A stretch of DNA of 37,600 nucleotides, taken from positions 1 to 37,600 of the forward strand of contig CALENB010000478.1 in NCBI GenBank assembly GCA_937910235.1. Direction: 5' to 3'. Below are positions 34,801 to 37,600 of the stretch, one piece after another. This stretch comes from an uncultured Myxococcales bacterium (GTDB lineage Bacteria > Myxococcota_A > UBA9042). How positions within the stretch are numbered: position 1 is the stretch's first letter; each line of letters opens with the position of its first letter. The notes beneath the pieces are model-generated. The model made no database searches and had not been told where the DNA came from. It saw only the letters and a list, made by a program, of their open reading frames with translations. The position numbers were made by a program, and so were the translations under genes.

Positions 34801-35357
34801 GCGGCCGCCACCTCTTTAGGCGCTTCGGAGAGGGTTGGGACGCTGCCGCCGGCGCTGTTGGCGAGCGACGCGGCCTGGGCGGCGCCAGACTCACCATCGA
34901 TGGTGCTCTTCGGATCAATGCCAGGGAGGGAGACGGACGCGCCAGGCAGCGCCGCGGACGTAGGTGCCCCAGCGCTTGGGCCGACGTCGCCGTCGGGTTG
35001 ACTCTGCTCTTCGGGCGACAGGCTCTCCGCCTGCTTCGCCGCATCGCCAGACGCACCCTCACCGCTCGGCACGGAGGCTTCCAACGCGTCCGGGCTCTTA
35101 GCCGCTTCTAGGTCGGGATGCCCGGCCGGAAGCGCGCTCAAGCGAGCCAATTCGGCCTGCTGAGACGCCTTCATGGCCTCTTCGTTTTGCGGCGCAGCGC
35201 CGCTCGCGCCACCACTGAGGGAGGCGCCAGCGCCGGTCAGCTCCGGCATGTCCGCGGCGGGTGCTTGGGCGGGCGCGGGGGCATCCAGGTCGGGGACCTG
35301 TTTCTTGGCCTCCTTGTCCTGCACGTCGTCGCGATTCAGCTTTTGGGCATCGAACAT
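22824..35357 (-). CDS. Giant repeat protein with a degenerate DUF4157-like (eCIS-associated) domain
   Basis: This is a 4177-aa protein, uninterrupted over 12.5 kb. Residues 1-480 are Ala/Pro/Val/Glu/Gly-rich and likely disordered. Residues about 490-615 are helical with possible coiled coil. Residues 618-700 match DUF4157 (LGVSLDDVKLYRGDGAEKV, ATAFAQGKTIVMGEADKF, then YEEIAHTVQMGKG). DUF4157 normally has HExxH; here it is Glu670-Glu-Ile-Ala-His674, so the first zinc ligand is lost. Residues about 870-3900 are some 45 beta-rich repeats of about 65 residues built on patterns like LKPGGSL, GxVxWxYxDWLxG and SxLxxIxGxA. The last ~250 residues are different (alternating small and hydrophobic, ending MSIEGLKSALGL). 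There is no signal peptide, so delivery by a contractile apparatus or a cytoplasmic role is possible. ATG 35357 is the likely start; GTG 35420 would add 21 residues. Confidence 0.88.
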   Translation of the reverse strand: MFDAQKLNRDDVQDKEAKKQVPDLDAPAPAQAPAADMPELTGAGASLSGGASGAAPQNEEAMKASQQAELARLSALPAGHPDLEAAKSPDALEASVPSGEGASGDAAKQAESLSPEEQSQPDGDVGPSAGAPTSAALPGASVSLPGIDPKSTIDGESGAAQAASLANSAGGSVPTLSEAPKEVAAAPSGAEASVVAAEKIAPETPAAPEVQTEESLDVDTAAGASLEAPTVAQEQAVDTSAPEQEVLADPEPTVAPEIVPNEAAAGGTPSTPEGVVAVESAGDVGQVEAAPELQVADAAPATVAAADVSIAQVAEPAAPDAAVSTDVQSGAVEVAAVAAPSVGEAIAAPAPADPAALAAPSAAAPQAAGGSVAAAPTASVAEGGLQAQEGAVDSVPGDAAAAVPVAVAEAPVAVAAVAPTQALQDETADGAVAGGVADVVDAVVESVNGQLPGAPGGTGAVAEVAADAADTGVVADRANVLSGREAATLEGEQIFGKNADAAGSLADLVPGGSPSAHLGAVDQARAGATRDVIAELGDGGAKEAMEAMGSAQQELAGQSAQTERLAQNLDEGVGELKKKAGEIESLRQDPVQNALELLADDDAEKLTGSIRGKAEKSLGVSLDDVKLYRGDGAEKVANAVGATAFAQGKTIVMGEADKFVESKREKVLYEEIAHTVQMGKGGGGGRGGVSQSADKSEKQAKAAAEQIQAGAKVEGLAADEERRAVYRNEGSETSAAMFPDRVTVSLAGRTVTINLPTAPVEASKLVTLPSMDVPGLELSPNATLFFDTTTGEFKSGRTTGTVKVGSVLTTESRDIQIAKSGNMTATFSDASLKVGDLIDARIDASVGKAGISATGQLGVADLKGDKLSQWLKGGRLGVNIDNTGAVSGSGSLDFEIAPFMPGKLAATITNEKLAGTLTIKQTADLDLGPAATAAKGTLTGTLTDSTKVTIGGNLGLTVVPLPSGSGSVNLSWDSDTAVLGGKAAFSFQAENRVDPVVFTRATLSGAVEEGQLKRLDGSGGAIYDNLFAGDWAGGGLDLLTSKASFTLSGGLKAPLDRSPVKVSGGTLTIQIADSKLTSTSGEVDFELADFMKGKAVLETGTNKETINATATAELVTPKLFDELTLSKGAATVQVRGTSVKIIGGHVAMDFRDGAATGKLDLAESAQWEKLSGSGKAKLKAGQTWGELNVKEGAVDIDVASNRLKSAQGNMKFESGANYGGTLAFDARDNFATLSGTATTWLRTGASLGGDLNLMADEAKQFSGKVEASRITQVKGPMAWEQGKFKGDVNVKTWTADLNQITGTGPADAKARFRIGESNGSQLYGMPGSKLTGHIQSGLFQGISGTLNWQYHQWLAGTASIGDPVQAVSFEELSGNLKAQIIAPKKLSDDIKLLPGAEGALTVTLQDGKPHQYSGTVEFSFKDFAEGQATVGGEMLDFDNLAGASVLKVVKDYTFPGQSNTSLTAGGALAVTVENSTIESFTGKTNVKYAGWLEGTVDAKAGSSFADGVTGRVKGPLTGTPAEQSSGDLKMTKGGTGVVDFVTGNTPTAFEVGSEVNWEFGSDKWLEGAMKITAKTPFGSISGPSAATVKKEKTLPNGSPPVTLLPSKGLNVTWANNTLMNYTGSAKAKVADWVEGTLTIDGVAAGDTFSGKLVGALVGEKEMGKLKLVAGGAVSVDVQANNPRFIKGDIPFEYRGEQIELGGVVKATESQRLQAINGQVTGATVIGDKATGGGFVIKEGGSVNTPMQASLINKIGGSVNFEWGDKGTSWIAGALAIDGQANPFTMAGDFTGRITKETPVTAGLKLMPGAGLAGKVENNRVKTVRGQIAWELDQWLGGVIDIQADTSPTKLSGMAKVAVKAGKEHHAQGNVFITPGGTFDAQMADSAVTTISGKVPWRSEDWIKGVADVTGGTTDRIVGSGPGAIVGPGKVYSETSPKQVKVHPGAGLTDVALDAEGTVTYSGSVQAEFGLDNGETLHIGKGGTADAVKGASFKGSVKGGLMTKLNVEPKLQLKSGGDIEVMIDGGNAPFTGNFNFGWGGENKNYLAGSVDVVNQTNPGTLAGKITTASINEEQTKGKLTIKKGGDVHGDLVNPNDVRLKGGTFNYGYSDWLGGVITIKGDLNFSDSEGGFNGEGVGALTRDLPMSAGLRMLEGSSLDAKFEASELKGATGTVGFKRDENIEGSVEIERSEGDPPVVTGAAAVIVVADMDIGGGLIVKEGTAGFGVITSNEIGVVAGAVSFEMGDISGSLLGVWDMTSNQVDGVGAATLMKQHQIAGTSLTLEPGGSLIAAVNQNQIADVRGVVNWAYGDLGWLKGTILAQSGNLDDVSGKATGSIAIEKFLDEKLRLKKGGSFTADFDGTNLTGFTGNIGVVYDGWIDGSAKISGGELTKLEGEVSATTMVRKELKGGAFLKPGASIKADFANNALVGFAGNFGWQLDEWLEGSIEVSAGSTLDSIAGDASATLRERKRVGEKLELERGGNLKAKFAGSEFKGVGGSVGWIYDTWLGGQIDIKAYSQLDSVDGKASTSVRHAKVVSGELQLKQGGSLEATLAGGDVTQLQGKGAWRYGQWLGGTVDLTPSPLTALKGSATATLLQHKQINGDFSLKPGGSVFIDFDTTQDLAAQTFMGDVAWQYQDWLDGTVTVGAGGSFKGVQGLATARLIADKDVGNGLVLKTGGNLSVDLQSSKPTTFGGSVQWQYEDWIAGEITVKDGSQLTAISGEANAHLRKAKQVGDGAFKLLSGGSPTVKFTNSGIDGIHGHLNFGYEDWLEGGINIDQGSGLKKISGTGSASVITDKAIGDGKFRIRAGSSASLKVANNSFEGLTGSVKFGYEDWVEGAISVKASKLESIEGDAKVQIVGDKPIGGDLTLKPGGAANISIAGGDITEWGGSVRVQYQDWLEGNLKIASKGPLSSITGEISGSLLQTKEIGDFKVLAGAQLKAGFAGAKVDTISGLARFEYKDWLIGAVTIDPTSTISKISGDVQAQLSKDHAPGGGQFTLRKGGSLTAAFKDSGFDKLSGQVNWKYEGDKAKVAGSLRLEPSDLDSITGEAKAHLTAPLDAGNNIKLLKGGELALRVEASKPGTFSGRVNWQYDNWLQGSLKLASGSGFDGPYAGEAEAKVLKAKPMGDKAKLLKGGHMKLAFDSAAGLENSTFDGRVGLQYENWLKGWITSKGSTFSSLTGDAKLQLLAGKDVGDSGIKLLKGSTANFHMASNELTGFDGLVRWRYEDWLEGTLNVVPGSNMDSVTGSANGQIKKKKDFDNFSIKQGSGVNLDVNQSTLGKFSGTVLWESGGWISGSMALDDRTTKDTFYGQGAASTQAPKDLGGGITLKTGSAALVQVEASDIKKIGGSLLVNYEDWATGSIAVDAPGDLDKVNGQGALRLLDDKQVGKAKLKKDSFLTATVNQSKVNRWAGTVAFEYDDTVKGQLDLDGGSDLNKVSGFASVGLMKDIPVAGSALILKEGGSVSGTFDGDGMQSVQGQVALEYDGWLRGMGVMAGASTLDSFQGSATVQVIARKEFNGGIALEKDSSLVVEFAGGAPTKFAGNIDVTFQDWLKGSVSFTATDLNDISGVGSLRVEEDKNLTGPLHLLQGSYVTANIANSDLKDFGGLVKLRVDEWGSGELSVKEGSTLDAITGEGLVKLDQPKEMGSVLTLTKGSIGARVEASELKGIYGEVEAELKDMGKGWVRVYKSSTLESFDGQAGLALTEPQKIGEFAELSGGEVLANFEANDLKSFGGYAEINIFGWGKGRVEVDPGSTMELISGIATVTLEGPKEFAEGRLIITHGEASARVKDSSLTELGGKIGIELKDVARGEVSGTLDVEKEEFSGQGKVEQIKEWGVGVAKISNGKLEANVVANELRSASGSADIDAGRFGKGSIEVNLIQRGDENIIYGKAEVAFQPHDRMTGILKAELTEDKKFIGEAAVIVKITDEITGKAQVILREDEHVVLKGEVSVPGPFELFKMDPYKKDVTLLDASFLVYTPPMVEVKAGAGLGMECGIKPLTIANIILAGECDLMEPSFAEMSIAADLSSSAYADLNAWVSGSVSVSAAVVKVEAGLRAALNLHLEAAISARPTITANRTGLSFDMPITAELSAALRLILTFFAKVRVGIDVGLFSIMKTVWRYETSPDPLELASMSIGAKGHVHAGPDGFSGTMSPDYEPPDMSIEGLKSALGL
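23650..32750 (-). repeat. About 45 diverged repeats of roughly 65 codons
   Basis: I counted 45-47 units by the recurring core G-x-V-x-W-x-Y-x-D-W-L-x-G. Units in the middle (for example FGGSVQWQYEDWIAGEITV, LTGSVKFGYEDWVEGAISV) keep Trp-Leu and Glu/Asp-Trp well; those nearest both ends have lost Trp and keep only the glycines and strand pattern. They are alike at protein level but not as exact DNA copies, so the expansion is old. The alternating pattern suggests stacked beta strands. Boundaries are approximate. Confidence 0.85.
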
Positions 35358-35428
35358 AGTTCGCTCGCAGTCTTCCGCCGCTGAGCCGCGGACGGGGAGG
35401 CCGAAAGTCACGGACTCCACTATCGGTT

Positions 35429-35440
35429 CTAGTAGACTAG
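35429..35440. promoter_or_regulatory. Palindrome CTAGT-AG-ACTAG upstream of the giant gene
   Basis: This is a perfect 5-bp inverted repeat with a 2-base centre, 72 bases before the likely start codon of the giant gene, in a 292-bp gap. On the minus strand it overlaps possible boxes TTGCTT and TAGAAC (18-base spacer). It shares AGTAGACTA with the palindrome at 4509-4521. Confidence 0.35.
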
Positions 35441-35649
35441 GGCCTGTTCAAGCAAGGATTGCTGTATCTGCGGCTGGGGGATCTGGGGTCCATGGACACC
35501 AACCACCGGCAGGGCCCGGAACCATGGGGCCCACGGGCCACGAAGATGTCTGAGAAGGGGGTCGCCATCGCGATCGCGGCCGCCCTCAGGAGCCCGCCAG
35601 ATCAGTCGAGTTTGCCACCGAGATCAGCTCCGCGCATCAGCACCGCACA

Positions 35650-36315
35650 TCAGCCACCAAGGATGCGCTTCATGTCGGAGGCGTCGTACTCGCCGTCCCG
35701 CTTCTTGGCCTTCGCGGCGAGCTGCATGGTCGTCTTGGCGAGCATGCGAACCACGTCGGACGTCGACTGACGAATCTGCTGACCGAGCTGGTCCGAGAGC
35801 GCGACAAAGAGCTTGATCCCCGCTGGCTGCCCCGCCTCGATCAATTTACGCAGCGTATCTGTGCGAAAACGTAGGGCTGCGGTCTTGTCCATCGCACGCG
35901 CTTGCATATGGTACTGACCGCCACCGAGCGCTGCGTCGATACCGGCCACATCGCCGTCATCCAGAAACCGCACCGTGTGGTAGATGCCCGGCCCCACCTG
36001 ACAGCGCGCCTCCACGCGGCCCTGCAAAATGACGTAGAGATGGGAGCCAGCCTGCCCCGGTTCATAGAGCACCGTGCCACCTGGACACCGGACGATCTCG
36101 GCGATTTCGGCCAAAACGGTGCGTTCGCGTTCGTGGAGGTCTGCCAGCAAGGGCACCTCGGTGATCAGCCGCAGGACGTCCCGCACGCCGCGCGGCACGC
36201 GCTCCATGTTCTCGGGCATCCGTTGTAGCCCGGAGACGCGCGACGAACGCCTGTTGGCGCCGCTTGGCGACGATCCGCGGCTGTTGCGGCCTCGATTCTT
36301 CGGTCGTTCGGCCAT
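35650..36315 (-). CDS. Cyclic-nucleotide-binding-fold protein, divergent
   Basis: This is a 221-aa protein. The first 40 residues are basic and Ser-rich. Residues about 48-170 form a CRP-type cNMP beta-roll (VPLLADLHERERTVLAEIAE, GGTVLYEPGQAGSHLYVILQ, GRVEARC). The phosphate-binding cassette is not conserved: the usual FGE....R-A is replaced by DGDVAGIDAALGGGQYHM, so nucleotide binding is doubtful. Residues about 170-221 are helical and charged, with no helix-turn-helix of the CRP type that I can see, so it is probably a signalling or adaptor protein rather than a transcription factor. GGAGAG lies upstream of ATG 36315. It shares a strand with the giant gene and lies about 290 bp ahead of it. 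Confidence 0.8.
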   Translation of the reverse strand: MAERPKNRGRNSRGSSPSGANRRSSRVSGLQRMPENMERVPRGVRDVLRLITEVPLLADLHERERTVLAEIAEIVRCPGGTVLYEPGQAGSHLYVILQGRVEARCQVGPGIYHTVRFLDDGDVAGIDAALGGGQYHMQARAMDKTAALRFRTDTLRKLIEAGQPAGIKLFVALSDQLGQQIRQSTSDVVRMLAKTTMQLAAKAKKRDGEYDASDMKRILGG

Positions 36316-36442
36316 GACACTGCTCTCCCGGTCTGACGACGCGCGTCCGATCTGGCAACCCGCGCCCGATCTAGCGGCGCGCTCTCGCCCTGTGGGTCAG
36401 CGACCGAGACCGCTGGCGCCCGCGAGGGTCCATCCATCCGCC

Positions 36443-36470
36443 GTCGCTCGCCAAACACGCGCCGAGCGAC
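36443..36470 (-). terminator. Hairpin downstream of the cupin gene
   Basis: GTCGCTCG and CGAGCGAC form a perfect 8-bp stem with a 12-base loop, 53 bases beyond the cupin stop and 128 bases before the next minus-strand start. It has no U run, so its efficiency is uncertain. Confidence 0.45.
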
Positions 36471-36522
36471 GTGGGGATGTTACAACCGTATCACGAAGAT
36501 TTGGCGGTGAGCGAGCCGGAAA

Positions 36523-36858
36523 TCAACCGACGTCGTGGATGTGCTGAATCTCGCCCGGGAAGGTGACAAAAAGCACGCAACCTTGCTCGGTTCGTGGTGC
36601 GTGGCGCGTCCCCGGCGCGACGAACGCGTACGCGCCGCGGAGAACGCGCTCATCGCCGAGCAACAGCTCGCCATCGACGACGAAGATGTCCTGGCCTTCC
36701 AGCGAGCGGTACTCGGGATAGCTCGTGTTCGCGCACATGTGGATCATCACGGCGCCAGACTTGTCATCCTGGTCATATCGCAGCGACTTGAAGGAGACGC
36801 CTTCTTGCGGGTGACAACTCCAAGCCATGTCTTCGGCGTGTACGTGGTAGCTGCTCAT
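36523..36858 (-). CDS. ChrR-type cupin protein lacking most metal ligands
   Basis: This 111-aa single cupin barrel resembles the C-terminal domain of ChrR anti-sigma factors (GQDIFVVDGELLL, GAYAFVAPGTRHAPRTEQGC, VLFV). In metal-binding members the first motif reads about H-R-H-P-G-G-E-E; here it is YRSLEGQD (50-57), replacing both His and a Glu, and only His 86 in TRHAPR remains. So it probably does not hold metal and may bind a ligand or a protein partner instead. AGAGGT before ATG 36858 supports the start. It lies 60 bp after the IscA-type gene on the same strand, possibly one transcript. Confidence 0.82.
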   Translation of the reverse strand: MSSYHVHAEDMAWSCHPQEGVSFKSLRYDQDDKSGAVMIHMCANTSYPEYRSLEGQDIFVVDGELLLGDERVLRGAYAFVAPGTRHAPRTEQGCVLFVTFPGEIQHIHDVG

Positions 36859-36918
36859 GGGACCTCTGACGTGTGGCGCGGGTGGCCGGATGCTGGGTTG
36901 CCTCGGCGGCAGGCGGGT

Positions 36919-37239
36919 TCAGGAGAAAGAAGAACCGCAGCCGCAGGTGCGCGTCGCCGATGGATTGTCGAAGTGAAAGCCCGAGAAATCCAGGCTCTCG
37001 ACGTAGTCGACCGTCGTGCCGTCGAGGTAACACGAGCTCATGGAATCGACGTAGACTTTGAGGCCATGTTGCTCAGCCACGTCGTCGTCTTCACGGGCCG
37101 CTGTCTCAAAATCCATGTCGTAGGTGAAGCCAGCGCAGCCACCGCCGACGACCATGACACGCACGCCCTGCCCAGCGAACTCTTGAGAATCCGCCATCTC
37201 TTGGATTTTGGCGGCAGCCATTGGGGTAAATGTGACCAT
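36919..37239 (-). CDS. A-type iron-sulphur carrier protein (IscA/ErpA family)
   Basis: This 106-aa protein is typical in length. The three conserved Cys are present: Cys 35 in GGGCAGF and Cys 99 and 101 in the C-terminal CGCGSSF motif. With family features such as VTFTPMAAAKI and FSGFHFDNPSA, it fits the IscA/ErpA/SufA group that receives and passes [2Fe-2S] or [4Fe-4S] clusters to apoproteins. The start at 37239 follows GGAGG at 37246-37250 with a 6-base spacer; the upstream frame adds 13 residues unlike the family. No other isc or suf genes are in the window. ErpA cannot be told from IscA here. It may be co-transcribed with the cupin gene. Confidence 0.93.
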   Translation of the reverse strand: MVTFTPMAAAKIQEMADSQEFAGQGVRVMVVGGGCAGFTYDMDFETAAREDDDVAEQHGLKVYVDSMSSCYLDGTTVDYVESLDFSGFHFDNPSATRTCGCGSSFS

Positions 37240-37253
37240 CGTGAGCCTCCTGT

Positions 37254-37269
37254 CGCCCGACTTCGGGCG
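37254..37269 (-). promoter_or_regulatory. Hairpin just upstream of the IscA-type ribosome site
   Basis: CGCCCGA-CT-TCGGGCG is a perfect inverted repeat (folding best as a 6-bp stem with a 4-base loop), ending 3 bases before the GGAGG that serves the carrier gene. It could be a 5' leader structure or a weak terminator of the gene ending at 37353. Confidence 0.4.
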
Positions 37270-37352
37270 GTACTTCACCCATGAAAGCTAGCTTGCGCAC
37301 GCGCGCCTGTCCATGCGTGTGTGGCCCGGCGCCGGTGTTTGTGGTGTTTGAT

Positions 37353-37600
37353 TCAGGGTTTGTCGCCCACCATGGCGCGCAGTCGGATGTGCCGTTCGTC
37401 GGCTATGGCCACCAATCGGGGCGGGGTCTGAAACGGGGCCGCGTGCCCCAGGACCTCCAGTGCGGGTGGGCGCAAGGTCAGGCGGTTAGGGTAGCGGCTT
37501 CGGTAGAACTCGGTGACCCGCGACAGGGGCACATCGGAGATGACACAGAGCGCGGCGTACTTGCCCCGGTCTGTGACGGCGCAACCGGCTGGGACTCGCC
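37353..37600 (-). CDS. Hypothetical protein, C-terminal fragment
   Basis: This is an open frame of at least 81 codons entering from the right edge and ending with TGA at 37353-37355. Visible segments are TDRGKYAALCVISDVPLSRV, TEFYRSRYPNRL and TPPRLVAIADERHIRLRAMV, a mixed alpha/beta pattern typical of a real protein. I do not recognise the family; the start and most of the gene lie outside. Neighbouring frames contain stops, which supports this one. Confidence 0.55.
   Translation of the reverse strand, partial: RVPAGCAVTDRGKYAALCVISDVPLSRVTEFYRSRYPNRLTLRPPALEVLGHAAPFQTPPRLVAIADERHIRLRAMVGDKP

Noticed and set aside
35567-35580. GCGATCGC-type octamer upstream of the giant gene
   Set aside because: It resembles the cyanobacterial HIP1 site, but a single copy in GC-rich DNA is expected by chance and nothing else is cyanobacterial.

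Overview
The window looks like chromosomal DNA of a high-GC Gram-negative bacterium, most likely Myxococcota or a related former deltaproteobacterium. This is inferred from several traits: a zinc-ribbon/GYF protein, PP2C phosphatases and cyclic-nucleotide-type domains, outer-membrane lipoproteins and a barrel, a sigma-region-4-like regulator, and a 17-bp site that fits the Myxococcus xanthus LexA consensus as I remember it. Nothing looks like a plasmid, prophage, IS element or CRISPR array.

Left part (1-9.7 kb). A truncated PabB/TrpE-type gene runs off the left edge. Divergent from it is a tight three-gene set: a helical protein of unknown function, a DnaC/IstB-like AAA+ ATPase with an N-terminal Cys-rich region, and a zinc-ribbon protein fused to GspF/PilC-type domains. 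A membrane-anchored unknown follows. Next is about 650 bp of unusually AT-rich non-coding DNA full of palindromes, including the LexA-type box. It leads into a two-gene unit encoding a 148-aa sigma-region-4-like protein with a Cys cluster and a PurH homologue that has lost its catalytic residues. A zinc-ribbon/GYF membrane protein and a mesaconyl-CoA-hydratase-like protein complete this part.

Middle part (9.7-22.8 kb). On the minus strand are a TlpA/ScsD-like thioredoxin, an 1180-aa lipoprotein with Ig-like repeats and a possible BPI/TULIP-like C-terminus, a low-molecular-weight tyrosine phosphatase and an AbrB-like protein. On the plus strand are a MepA-like murein endopeptidase with a very Arg/Lys-rich insert, tRNA-Leu(CAA) with its own terminator, an alginate-export-like barrel, a PP2C-cNMP fusion, a lipoprotein, a second PP2C and argH.

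Right part (22.8-37.6 kb). One minus-strand gene of 12.5 kb encodes a 4177-residue protein. It has a long Ala/Pro/Glu-rich N-terminus, a DUF4157-like (eCIS-associated) domain whose zinc motif is EEIAH instead of HExxH, about 45 diverged beta-rich repeats of roughly 65 residues, and a distinct C-terminal domain. No contractile-injection genes lie in the window. This gene is the best candidate for an undescribed system. After it come a cNMP-fold protein, a ChrR-type cupin without most metal ligands, an IscA/ErpA carrier and the end of an unidentified gene.

Shared themes are phosphatase and cyclic-nucleotide-type signalling (two PP2C, two cNMP folds, one LMW-PTP), envelope proteins, and several proteins that keep an enzyme fold but lack its active site (PurH-like, DUF4157-like, cupin, minus-strand cNMP).
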